64,000 nucleotides of DNA from Petunia secreta (taxonomy: Eukaryota; Streptophyta; Magnoliopsida; Solanales; Solanaceae), in the NCBI GenBank assembly GCA_029990175.1, contig JARKIP010000042.1:558001-622000 (forward strand). Direction: 5' to 3'. Below are positions 33,312 through 44,031 of this stretch, piece by piece; the first letter of the stretch is position 1, and every line of letters begins with the position of its first letter. The notes under the pieces were generated by a model, which did no database searches, was not told where the DNA came from, and saw only the letters and a list, made by a program, of their open reading frames with translations. The position numbers were made by a program, and so were the translations under genes.

Positions 33312-33767
33312 TATATAGTATAAATATGAAACGATTAGCAGAAATGCAATTCAGACACTCAGTTCACATGCAAATTAAATCATAAACACCAACCATAACT
33401 TATAGAATTTTGGATTAATTTATAAAATTCAGACGCTATCACGCAAACATGTTCCATCAATTAATGAAAATGAACGATTACTGAAAAGTCAATTTTGCAC
33501 TTGTTTGTACAGATTCGTTGGATGCAAGTCAAAGACTAGTTAGATCTCACATGAAAGCAAGATAAACCAATAGGAAGCTTCATTGCAATCTACAATTTCA
33601 ACTATTCAAAGTGAAACTGAGAAATCACGCCACCCAATGAAAACTTCAGGTAGCCACGTTCTTGCTTCGTATGGAGAATCAACTAGTTAAAATAGGACAT
33701 AGTCATAGGTACCTTCTCTTCAATCTAGTTGAGTCTCTCTTCGTTTGACAAAGTATTGGCCCAAAAT
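33312..33767 (+). promoter_or_regulatory. Upstream region of the DUF642 gene
   Basis: AT-rich, with no unmistakable TATA box within 100 bp of the ATG; TTAAAATAGG near 33685 is a weak candidate. Confidence 0.3.
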
Positions 33768-35565
33768 ATGGCTTCGCTCCTCACTCTTTTTTTTGTACTC
33801 GTTTTCTCTTTCTACAATTGTCTTGCCTCTGCTAATGTTCCATATCTTGATGGTAAGTTCTACCTTAATGTGAAATATTCTTTCCTTTCTTGAGTGCTAT
33901 CAAGCCTAGCTACTATAAAGATTACTAGTGCTTATTGTAAGTTTGTTTTTCCATTTGTATAATGAGCATGTTATCTGTATGTAGACACCACTTGATACTC
34001 ATCAATAAGATTGTATTTGAGCATTTCTGTACTGTATGCATGGATTAAACTTGTCTCTAAGTCTATAAGTCAAAGCAAAATGATTCTTGGGCTATTTAGC
34101 ATCCTGATATAACTAATCAATCAGATTTGGGTGAATGTTATCTCCAATAGTTGAGAAAGGTGATGGTTTGATTTGTTATAGAATCCCATAGTGTTGGCAC
34201 TTAGCATGAGTAGAGATAAAACCCATTGACGTGAACAAGTTACTAATATTTTTAGCTTAAGTGTGTGCTTTCAATGATTTGATCTTCTTTGCACCAAAAT
34301 GGGAGGGCCTATCAGTATTGATGCGCCATTTGTATGATATTAAAAGCTCATTCATTTGCCTTTTGAAATGCTAATGAGTCGGTGTTTACGTCTTCCGATA
34401 TGAGGTGATCTTGACCCCTTTCTGATATTTCACAGGTCTACTGGAAAATGGAGACTTTGAGCAAGGGCCACAACCAGAAAATTTAAGGAACACAGTGATC
34501 ATCGGCAAGCACTCCTTACCCAAATGGGAAATCAAGGGTATAGTAGAGTGGGTATCCGGTGGGCTCCAGCCAGGCGGATTCTACTTCCCCATCCCTCCTG
34601 AGGCCCATGGGGTTCGACTAGGGAACGAGGCTTACGTCTCACAGTACGTGAGGGTGAAGCCAAGGACAATATATTCCCTCACATTTGGAGCCACCAAATC
34701 TTGTGCACAAGATGAGGTCCTTAGGGTGTCAGCTTCAGGCATGTCAGCTGATCTTCCCATTCAGATATTATATAGTGCTGACGGTGGTGATACTTATGCT
34801 TGGACTTTCAATGCAACATCTGGTCTTGTTAAGGTCACATTTCACAACCCTGGTATCCAAGATGATCCAACTTGTGGACCACTTATAGACCATGTCGCGA
34901 TCAAGGAAATGCGTCCTATAACATATACTAAAAGTAAGTTCCGAATCCTATCATATGGTGCATATTTTAGTGAACTCAATTAGATATAGATGCAATATAT
35001 TTTTCCTGGACATTATGCAGGTAACTTGGTGAAGAATGGTGGATTTGAAGCTGGTCCTCATGTGTTCAAGAACTCGGCTGGGGTGCTCATTCTCCCTCTG
35101 AAAAAAGACAAGTACTCACCAATCCCAGGATGGATGGTTCAGATTATAAAACCTGTGAAGTACATTGACTCAAAAAAACCTGTGAAGTACATTGACTCAA
35201 AGCATTTCTCAGTGCCTTCAGGAAATGCAGCTATTGAATTAATAGGAGGGAGGGAAACAGGCATTGCACAGATCATAAGGACAGTACCTGGAAAATCCTA
35301 TAACCTGACTTTCACTATTGGCGATGCAAAGAACGACTGCCGCGGATCAATGACAGTTCAAGCATTTGCTGGCAAGGCCACTATACAAGTTTCCTATGTA
35401 TCAAATGGAAAGGGATGGTTTAAGAAGGCAAGCTTCAAGTTCCAAGCAGATAAAAATAGGACAACAATAGCTTTCTATAATCCATACTATCACACAAAGA
35501 TATATGACTTTGGTCACATGTGTGGCCCTGTCATTGACGATGTAAGAATCGTTCCTATTGCTTAA
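33768..35565 (+). CDS. DUF642 cell-wall protein, three exons
   Basis: DUF642 proteins are secreted plant cell-wall proteins with two galactose-binding-like domains; some are linked to pectin methylesterase activity and development. I infer exons 33768-33852, 34436-34933 and 35021-35565, joined at GT...AG sites (TGGTAAGT/TTTCACAGG; AAAAGTAAGT/TTATGCAGG), giving about 375 residues. Residues 1-22 (MASLLTLFFVLVFSF...) are a signal peptide. Domain 1 starts LLENGDFEQGP and ends CGPLIDHVAIKEM; domain 2 starts NLVKNGGFEAGP and ends HMCGPVIDDVRIVPIA. The paired cysteines around the CGP motifs are present. Exon 3 has an in-frame 27-bp tandem duplication, KPVKYIDSK twice (35149-35202), where relatives I know have it once. 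The first exon is too short for simple ORF calling. Confidence 0.92.
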
Positions 35566-35773
35566 TAATAAAAAACATGTGAGCAAACTCAAAGGTCAAT
35601 TTCAAGATCAGTTGTTATAGAAATAGATTTTTTTCTTTTTAACATCAAATAATTTGATTCAAATTTGTAATACTGAAGCTGGTGAACACATGTGGTAGGA
35701 AGGGCCTGTGAAATCTACCATTTTTTATGTTTCCTAAGTTTTTTCATTCTGAACAAGTAAGAATGATATATCC

Positions 35774-35779
35774 AATAAA
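35774..35779 (+). terminator. Polyadenylation signal candidate of the DUF642 gene
   Basis: AATAAA lies about 210 bp after the stop, a plausible position for a plant polyadenylation signal. Confidence 0.4.
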
Positions 35780-36129
35780 ATTTGTAAAATCCTTTTCTTT
35801 CTTTCCTTCTTGAGGTCGTCAAGTTTTTAATGGTCTATTGTTGTGGCTCTAAGTAAGATGATACCATCAACTTTCTTGCTCATTTGAACTTTCCCTTGGA
35901 AGAAGTGTATGCAAATACAATTAAAGATGAAACTAGTGTCAGGGTACTAGCAAACTTGTCTGGTTAGGATTATTTCACTACATCTAATAAGTAGTTGGGA
36001 CAAAATCAACTTTTGTTAATCATAACTGGTTTGCTTATAATTTGCATAAATCAAATCCAAAAAGCTACAGGAGAATTTATCAGTTCACTTCTGTTGAAAC
36101 GAGAGGGAATGAACATTCAAGTAAATTTT
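35780..36129. other. Intergenic before the Copia element
   Basis: AT-rich with no recognised gene. The last five bases (ATTTT, 36125-36129) are the left target duplication of the Copia element. Confidence 0.5.
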
Positions 36130-36179
36130 TGTTGAGATACCGGCCAGTGTATCTCGGGCCAAGTAGATACTACTTAGAT
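36130..36179 (+). repeat. 5' LTR of the Copia element, left part
   Basis: Fifty bases corresponding to 48547-48595 of the 3' LTR (shared GTGTATCTCGGGCCAAGTAG). It ends with CTACTTAGAT, which is repeated at 43364-43373. Confidence 0.93.
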
Positions 36180-36439
36180 GTAAAAATTTAGGGATTTTTA
36201 CACAGTATGCCTACAAAAGTAATTTATTTATATTTTTTTGCCCATTAAAATTTGCTTTTCAGCCACTACACATTCAACCCATCTTATTTACGGTCTATAC
36301 CCACCAGGGCCAATTTATTTACACGGTATGCCCCATGCATGACTGACCCGACTAAATTACTTTGACCCGATCCATCCTTTTGGTTTAAATGGCAAATGTT
36401 GATGATTTAGATCTTTTTCCCCTAAATCTTGAGACTTAA

Positions 36440-37560
36440 ACAGAAATCGTTCGCCGGAGCTCCGTCATCGGTGGCGGCGACCACCACCAAATTACGACAA
36501 AAAATATATGCCAGAAGCGCCTCTCCATCCCCTTTCCATTCCTCACCACCATTTCTCTAAAAAAAGCACTGGTTCACTGGAGTTCGAGTCTTAAAAGGGT
36601 CGCCGGAACCCCAACTCTGACAACCTTAACTTTTATCCAGAAAAAGATACATTTATGGCTTCGTCTTGGCCTCTTCTACCCAATTCTAACACCTATTTTT
36701 CTAAAAAAATTGTTTCTTTCGTCGTGGATTTGTAGGCCGCGGTGGCTCTTGGTTATTTTGCTATAGTGATGGATGATGAAGCGGTGAGGCAGCGGTGTCA
36801 TTGGTGGAGCAATAGGGAAGCTTTGGTGGTGCTGCGTTTGTTTCTTTGGCTGTTTGTGTTGGCGAGGCGAGGCGAGCCGAGGCAGCCGCTAGTAGTGGTA
36901 ATATGAACGTGATGGTGCTATGACAGCAACTTTGCTATAATGTTATGGTTGATTCTGTGATGTCGAGCTGGACGTAGCTGTGGCAACTGCTATGTAGTGG
37001 TAATGAGTAGCAGCTTTGGCAATTGATTAGCGAAGAATTCAAACTTCATTCTTTCTTTCATTAATTTGAGGTCATTAGTTTCGCAGTAGTTAATTATTGC
37101 CAAAATTGGCGGCAATGGTGGTATTCGCAGGGCCGTGATGATGTTACATTGGCGTAGTAGCAGTGAGGTTTTGCAGCAGTGATACGGAGACTTTGCTTCT
37201 TCCCATAGTGGTTGCTCTGCTGCAGCAGCGATGGCAACTGTAGTAATTGGCTGATGAGACTGGCATCTCGGCGAAGCAGCATTGGTGTTGCTTCATGATG
37301 ATTCGCTGTGGTGTTCACGGTGGCGTTGTGATTATGCACCCCTGGTGGAAGCTTGGTGTTACCAGTGAGATGGAGGCATTGTTTGGCAGGTTCATGATGG
37401 AGGCAATGCAGCGAACCAATATGTGGCGATAACGCTGCTGCAATAGCAAGTGGTTGTTTTGGTTGGCTTTAAATGACGCAGTGACAACGAACAAAGACAG
37501 AGGTATGGTGCGGCAACCTTAGAATTTGTGGTGATGGAGCAGTTAGCTTGATTAGGTGAT
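36440..37560. other. GC-richer segment of unknown origin inside the insertion
   Basis: Base composition changes to GTGGTGG/GCGGTGG-rich sequence with many CAGCAG and GTTGG words, unlike the surrounding AT-rich DNA. It looks like captured gene DNA (leader or exon), but no protein is recognisable in any frame. Confidence 0.35.
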
Positions 37561-38947
37561 TGAACCCCCTTTATCTCTTTTTACCTTTTTCCCTCTTCCT
37601 TACCCGCCTGCATATGTATGCTTAGTTTGTTCAGTTTCTTAAAGTATATCGTTTAATTTATGTATTAGCATGTATGATCTTCGAGTTGGAAGGAATCAGA
37701 AAATATATGTTAGTTCAGTACCACGTTCGTGTACTTCTCATTATTAAACTATGCTCTTTTGATAATCGTCAAAGTAATGACTCAAGTTGTAAAATGGTAA
37801 ACCTGTGTGTGTCTTCAAGTGTATGTTACTTTCTTGTTTACAAAATGTGAAGTGTGTTATCTCGTTCTTACTCATAATAGTGGCAGTTTCTGTTTCGTTT
37901 ATGGAGTATAAGATTGTCATTTCCTGTTTGTTTTAGTTCAATTTTAAGCACGGATGTGTCCGTGAGTTTGTGTCTTCTTGTCGTTTTGTCTCTGTTAAAG
38001 CACGAATATTGTATGTTGCCCTCTACTGTGTTGTGGTTTTAAAAAACGAATGCATCTTGGAATTTTGAAGTTATCTTGTATGTGAATATTTTTGTATGCT
38101 CAAACCTTGATCCAGACTGAAATTTTGAAGGACCGCTCTCTCCTTTCATTTACTATCATTTATGTTTACTCACTCTCTGTGGAGAAGTACATATAACGGG
38201 TTACATATATTTTTCACAAATACTAACTAGTGTGATGTAAAAGCTTTGAGCATCTGCTGAATTTTGAATCATGCAGGGTGGAGTAGGTCCAACAACTAAC
38301 AGAAAAAAAAAGGCTTACTTGAAATAGAATCCTAACTCTTAATGTTCTATATGTTATACGTTTTTATTAAATTATTCCATACTTTGGAGCCTGACAAGTC
38401 TTCTATGTACAATGTCAAGTTCTGCTATTAGCATTGAATGGCTTACCTTTGTCCATAACTACTATACTATCTGAATTTATAACTGTGGAAACTGAAAAGC
38501 CTGTGTGCTATTGTTATTTGAGTCACTTTTGTGCCTCTATAGTTGTTCTGCTTCATTGATTCCAATGCGCTTACCAGGACTCTTGTTCTTTATTGTATTC
38601 TAAAGTTCTTTTGTTTTGTCTGAGTCTCATATTTATTGCCTTCTGTTGACTGTTCTCAATGGCGAGCATTCTTTTTCACCATTGAATTAGATGCTTGACT
38701 TCTATTGTATTCTCTCGGCTACAAGCAGCTAATACTCATTATTCTCTGACTTTCCTAGCTATGCACCTATACAACCGGTAGTCTACTTGAAAATTACTTC
38801 CTTCTCTTTTTGTGTCCTTTCCGAGAAAGAAACGGTCAGATATTTATATTTATTTATCTCGAATTCTATATTATGTTCATCTGATTTCTTATAAATAAAA
38901 TGTAATAGAGAAATATAATAAACTAATTGTTTTCCATTAATTTGCAG

Positions 38948-39338
38948 GAAGAATTATCAACAATGAGAAAAGAGATCCAGGATCTAAGAAAACATGCTAG
39001 AATTTTTTCAGCTTAGCAAGTGTACTTGTTGCACGTTTACCCTCGACTTTCCTGCTTTCCACTTCATGTGTATGCATTCATTTCATCAGCGCTGCCTTGG
39101 TGAAAATGGGAAAGAGTGCCTCGACTGTGCTCCTGAGTACAGAGCTATTCTGGAAACAAAGGGAAGCCTTGAGCAAAGTTCCAAAAATGCAGACCAGTTC
39201 TTCCAACAGGTTAAGAGCTCAAAGGATGGATTTTCTGTAATTGCTGATTATTTTGGCAGGGGTATTATCAGCAAAACCAGCAATGGGCCTGCTGAAGCTC
39301 TTAGATCAAGCAGCGCTTCTTCCGTCAACTGTTACTAG
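38948..39338 (+). pseudogene. VPS11: Captured C-terminal exon of VPS11 (RING-H2), frameshifted
   Basis: VPS11 is a core subunit of the HOPS/CORVET tethering complexes in vacuolar trafficking. After an intron-acceptor sequence (TTTGCAG at 38941-38947) the exon reads EELSTMRKEIQDLRKHAR. It then needs a one-base correction in a run of six T (39003-39008) to continue as FQLSKCTCCTFTLDFPAFHF, the C-terminal RING-H2 finger with CMHSFHQRC and ECLDC. It then follows the VPS11 tail (FFQQVKSSKDGFSVIADYFG, GIISKTSNG) to a stop at 39338. Retention of the acceptor shows capture as genomic DNA rather than as cDNA. The rest of VPS11 (over 800 residues) is absent, so no functional subunit can be made. Confidence 0.85.
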
Positions 39339-40835
39339 AATTGGATCAGGATTGATTGTTAAGCTGTCGGACCATTTGTTGTCAAAATTCTTGAGATCTT
39401 TTCAGCCATAGTCAGAATTAAAATGCTTTCCTCGGAGCATTTCATGAAGAGGATCTTCTCAAGCTCTGATAATTTTTTCGCAGAATTAGCCTTGGAATTG
39501 AGGTATTAGATTTTTGTGTGACCAAAATAAAGTTATTCTCAGTGTGCAGAAGAACAAAGATTGATTTGAATATCTTACTAAAATTTGCATTACATATATG
39601 TTTTAAGTTCAATAATTTTGGTGATAATCAATACTTACTTTAATATCCAAATTCCAATATGTTGCTAAAACTTTTAAAAATATATAAGGGTGTCAACTTG
39701 TCTTCTCTTATGGTGAATGCTACTGGATCCATTATCTTAAAAATTGGTGTAGCTTGATTTGGAATCATTTGAGGTTTGAATAACTAGCTTGAACTAAGAA
39801 ATGTCTGAAAGTGGCTTTGTCATGTGATCAAACTTTCTTCACATTTTTCATGCGAATTGGCCGAATGTAAATGGTTAATTGGAGTTAGATGTTTGCTTAG
39901 ATCTCCCTCAGTTCATGCAGGGTCTTTGGTAATGGTCTGTATTAGCCTTTCTTCTTGAATAAAATCCTTGAGCCTAATAAAATTTGTCTTTGTTTTGCTG
40001 CTTGTATTGCATCTCTACTTGGGATAAATGTCATATTTTTATGTGGATATTGCATTAAAATAGCTGGTATACCTTCAATACATTACTGCTTAGCGCCTCT
40101 CTTTTAATTAGTTCTAGTCATGTAGACGACAAATTATTCTTGCTTCAGTTCTTAAACATGAAAATGAGTTCTGCACCTAGAAGCTTAATAATCCTTTCAT
40201 CCATTTTATGTTGTTTACTTCCATAATTGAACTTGCCTCTAATCTTTAGCTTCCTATTTTTCTTGGCATGAATACATCTTTTGGACGAGTGTGCTAAAAC
40301 TTGCAAATTTTTGGTAGAAGAGAAAGATAAGTGGAGATGGAGAGATGTTGATTACGAGGGTGAGGGGTGGATGTTTTTCGTAGGAACAAGGAGGGATTTA
40401 AGTAGCCAGAGGTGTGGGTAAAGGATCAAGGCATGATGAACTAAAGAAAGTAAATGATAATTTTACTAATGTTTCCTAGAACATATAGCTAAAATTGCAA
40501 TTTTCATACAGTCGGTACCCAAAACGAATGAACTCTCTAGTACAAGATTATATTGAAGTCAATACAGAGGTTCATTTTTAAACAATGTTGATATTAATAA
40601 TGTTTCTTAGGAACTTAACTAAATCTGCAAATTGTAATTTAAATATGACAAATATTTTGTCTCCTTCTACCGACCTACTTAGAATCTATGTATACGTTTT
40701 GATATTCTCAACAACTATAATATTTCACTAGTACTATATTATTGCACTAATTATGAGTCGTGGAAATACTAGGTTATAACTCAAGATTTTGATTGCACAT
40801 AACAAATAGATATTACAATTTTTGTTGTTTTAAAT
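39339..40835. other. Noncoding interior of the insertion
   Basis: AT-rich DNA following the VPS11 exon; the first few hundred bases may be captured VPS11 3' UTR and flank. No other gene recognised. Confidence 0.4.
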
Positions 40836-40839
40836 GAAG

Positions 40840-42400
40840 TATACATTTTTGGTTTACATATACTCTTTTGGTATACTTATTTGTGTTTGGATCAAACTGT
40901 GAGATCCTATTGAACAAATGTGTGATTCAACTTTTTCCGTTTTAAATGAAGTATACATTTTTGGTATATTGTATACTCTTTTGGTATACCTTGATTTGTT
41001 TGGATCGAAGTTCGAGATGTTACAAAATACGTAGTTTATTTTAATTTTTATTGTTTTTAACAAAATATATTTTTTTGGTATATCGTATACTCTTTCGGTA
41101 TACCCTTTTGTGTTTGGATCAAAGTGTCCGAGGCAACCGAGCAAATAAATATTTTAGTTGTGTTGTTCTGATCAAAGTATACCCTTTTGGTATACTGTAT
41201 ACGCTTTTGGTATACTCTTTTGTGTTTGGATCCAAGTGTGCGATGCTACCGAGCGAATAAATATTTCAATATTTATTATTTTGAATAAAGTATACCCTTT
41301 TGGTATAGTGTATACTCTTCCGGTATACTTTTTTGTGTTTGGATCCAAGCGCGCGATGCTACCGAGGGAATAAATATTTCAGTTTTTGTTATTTTGAACA
41401 AAGATACCCTTTTGTTATACTGTATACTCTTCTGGTATACCCTTTTGTGTTTGGATCCAAGCGTGCGATGCTACCGAGCGAATAAATATTTCAGTTATTG
41501 TTGTTTTGAACAAAGTATACCCTTTTGGTATACTGTATACTCTTCTGGTATACCATTTTGTGTTTGGATCCAAGCGTGCGATGTTAACGAGCGAATAAGT
41601 ATTTCTATTTTTGTTGTTTTGAACAAAGTATACCAAAAAACAAAGTATACCTTTTTGGTATACTGTATACTCTTTTGGTATACCCTTTTGTGTTTGGATC
41701 CAAGTGTGCGATGTTAACGAGCGAATAAATATTTCAATTTTTTGAACAAAGTATACCCTTTTGGTATAGTGTATACTCTTCTAGTATACCCTTTTGTGTT
41801 TGGATCCAAGTGTTTTCAGGTTTTGTTGTTTTGAATAAAGTATACTCTTTTGGTATACTGTATACACTTCTGGTATACTATTTTGTGTTTGGATCCAAGT
41901 GTGTGATGTTCCCGAGCGAATAAATATTTCTATTTTTATTGTTTCGAACAAAGTATATCATTTTGGTATACTGTATACTCTTCTGGTATACTCTTTTATA
42001 TTTTGATCCAAGTGTACGATGCTACCGAGCAAATAAATATTTCAATTTTTGTTGTTTTGAACAAAGTATACCTTTTTGGTATATTGTACACTCTTCTGGT
42101 ATACCCTTTTGTGTTCGAATCGAAGTGCAAAAAGTTTCAGAAGATATATATTTTAATTTTTATTATTTTTAAAGAAGTATACCTTTTTGGTATATTGTAT
42201 TCTCTTTTGGTATACCCTTTTGTGTTTGGATCAAAGTGTGCGATGCTATCGAGCAAATGAGTATTTCAATTGTTATTATTTTGAACAGAATATACCTTTT
42301 TGGTATACTGTATACTATTTCGGTATACCTTGTTATGTTTGGATAAAAGTGTGAGATACTATCGAACAAATAAAATATTTCAGTTTTTGTATTTGTGAAC
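40840..42400. repeat. Tandem array, about 14 copies of a ~105-120 bp unit rich in GTATAC
   Basis: Each unit contains two or three GTATAC palindromes (TTTTGGTATACTGTATACTC type), then TTTGTGTTTGGATCCAAGTG, GATGCTACCGAGCGAATAAA and TTTGTTGTTTTGAACAAAG. The GTTTGGATC word recurs at about 40884, 40997, 41111, 41224, 41337, 41450, 41570, 41690, 41797, 41888, 42113, 42226 and 42340, with a mutated copy near 42005. Units differ by substitutions and a few length changes. Short open frames through it are artefacts of the repeat. Confidence 0.93.
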
Positions 42401-42417
42401 AAAGTATGCCTTTTTTG

Positions 42418-42720
42418 GAGAAAGAAAAAAAATCAAACAAAAAAAAAAGAGTATAATAAGATTACGAGAAAGAAAATAAATTAAAAAATAAAAACATGGG
42501 GAGACATGAATAGTGCTAGAAACGGGAGAAAGAAAAAAGAAAGAAAATAGAATAAAAACGAAAAAAAAGAAAAAAAAAAACAAGAATAGTGAAAACGGAG
42601 AAGGGGAAAAAAATAATAAAAGAATGGCAAAAAAAGGAGAAAAAATAATACAAGATATGAGGAGAGAGAGGAACTTGAGTTCCTTGTTTTATGCCTCAAA
42701 ATAAGAAGGTAATTAGCTAA
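42418..42720. repeat. Purine-rich low-complexity block
   Basis: A/G-rich sequence with long A runs (for example 42570-42582) and GGAGAAG words. It directly follows the tandem array and precedes the right arm. Confidence 0.85.
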
Positions 42721-42824
42721 TGGGTATAGAGTGTAAATAAGTTACGGGGTATAAATGTAATGGGTAGAGTCATGTAAATAAGATGTGATGTATGTGTATT
42801 TTTGTAAATCCCCCAAAAATTTAG

Positions 42825-43363
42825 TCACGCAGCCTGTTTTGACCGCGTTAAATGAATACTAGCCAGCGATGCAAGACTGTTTGAAGACTAGCCACCTCCG
42901 GACAAATCACAGTATAAATACTGGGGCTTTGAACAAGTTTTGTTCAAAGCCCCAGTACTTATACTGGGAAGCTGAAGTAAACTAATCCCAGCATAAAATA
43001 CTGGGGCTTTGAACAAGTTTTGTTCAAGGCCCCAGCATTTTGTTATGGGACTTTATATAAAGCTTCAGTCCATAACAAAATGCTGAGGCTGTCTTGTTCA
43101 AAGCCCCAGCATTTTGTTCTGGGGACTGAAGCTTTATATATAAAGTCTCAGAACAAAATAATGGGATTTATCCCTTTGATGAGACCTTTGTTATGGGTAT
43201 TCAAAGCCCCAGTATTTTGTTATGAGACTAGTCTGGGGGTGTTTTTCCAACGCCAATGGAGCTTAAGTGTGCGCGCGAATTTTTGGCTATTCTTCAGTGA
43301 ATTTCGAAACGGTGGATAGTCCCCAATGAGCGCGTCCAAAAATGGCTACTGATCAAAATTACC
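42825..43363. repeat. Foldback region with nested hairpins
   Basis: The perfect inverted repeat CTGGGGCTTTGAACA/TGTTCAAAGCCCCAG (42921-42955, 5-nt loop) recurs at 43001-43035 with one mismatch. A second palindrome family centred near 43050-43055 (TTTTGTTATGGGACTTTATA and its complement) recurs in variant form to about 43165. The whole could fold into long hairpin RNA. No coding potential. Confidence 0.8.
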
Positions 43364-43373
43364 CTACTTAGAT

Positions 43374-43570
43374 TGTTAGATTAGTTTAGCCCACTTTGGT
43401 ATTTATACCCCGCCCAATATGTGATGTAAATATATTTTAATTTCTTATTTTCATTATATTGTAAATATAGAAACATTTTGGAACTGGAATAACAGGTCAG
43501 ATATTCTTTTCTTCTTCACAGCTTCTCTTCCTACGCTAACTCTAACCCAACGCTGTTCTTACATTTAACA
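43374..43570 (+). repeat. 5' LTR of the Copia element, right part
   Basis: It resumes with TGTTAGATTAGTTTAGCCCA and ends CTTACATTTAACA, matching 48598-48798 of the 3' LTR. Confidence 0.93.
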
Positions 43571-43582
43571 TGGTATCAGAGC
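43571..43582 (+). promoter_or_regulatory. Primer-binding site of the Copia element
   Basis: TGGTATCAGAGC immediately follows the 5' LTR; it is complementary to the initiator methionine tRNA 3' end. A noncoding leader continues to 44031. Confidence 0.9.
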
Positions 43583-44031
43583 GGGAATCAAATTGATCCC
43601 GACCCTTCAATACACTCTGAATCGGGGATATTTTGCAGTATTATTTCTAAGGTTCATATCCGAGGTGAAAATCCTTTCGAATTCTGGTAATTTTTGCACT
43701 GTTTTTCTGCAAATTTTTAAGAATACGATGGTGTATTGGATGCTCCGATTGAATAGTGCGAGCAATTCCGCTAATTTCTAGGGGTTTTTGTTGTGTGTGT
43801 ACGCTACTCATGTTTGCCGGAAACTTCAATTAGTCGCCGGAGAATTCGATCAGTCGCCGGAGAGTTCACAGGAGATAAGTTCATTTCTGATTTTTGCTGG
43901 TACATTTTGGTTAGTTTTTTCCATAATTCAAGTTTAATTTTTTTGCAAAAAGCATACAACCTACACTAGTGTCCTGTTTCCCTAATTTTGTTGAGGAATA
44001 ATCTGTCGATAACCCTAATCCTGCTTGAGAA

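Larger units (their letters stand above)
36180..43363. mobile_element. Composite insertion, Pack-MULE-like, in the Copia 5' LTR (7184 bp)
   Basis: The insertion is bounded by a perfect 10-bp direct repeat CTACTTAGAT (36170-36179 and 43364-43373), a length expected of Mutator-like transposition. The left arm (from about 36182) and a segment ending at about 42824 are diverged inverted repeats of over 100 bp (AAATTTAGGGATTT against the complement of AATCCCCCAAAAATTT, then TCTTATTTAC and ATACCC words). Inside lie an unassigned GC-rich stretch (36440-37560), a captured VPS11 exon (38948-39338), a tandem array (40840-42400) and a purine-rich block. A ~540-bp foldback region (42825-43363) separates the right arm from the right target repeat. 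No transposase is present. It may be one element or two successive insertions. Confidence 0.65.

Noticed and set aside
38948..39338. A functional VPS11 gene
   Set aside because: Only the terminal exon is present, frameshifted, within a transposon-bounded insertion.
40840..42400. CRISPR-like array of repeats
   Set aside because: There are no unique spacers of constant length and no short repeat; it is a head-to-tail minisatellite in plant DNA.
41051..42402. Several small ORFs on both strands in the array
   Set aside because: They repeat with the satellite unit and change frame from unit to unit.
42380..42704. Hydrophobic Phe/Leu-rich minus-strand frames that look like membrane proteins
   Set aside because: They are translations of a purine-rich low-complexity block.
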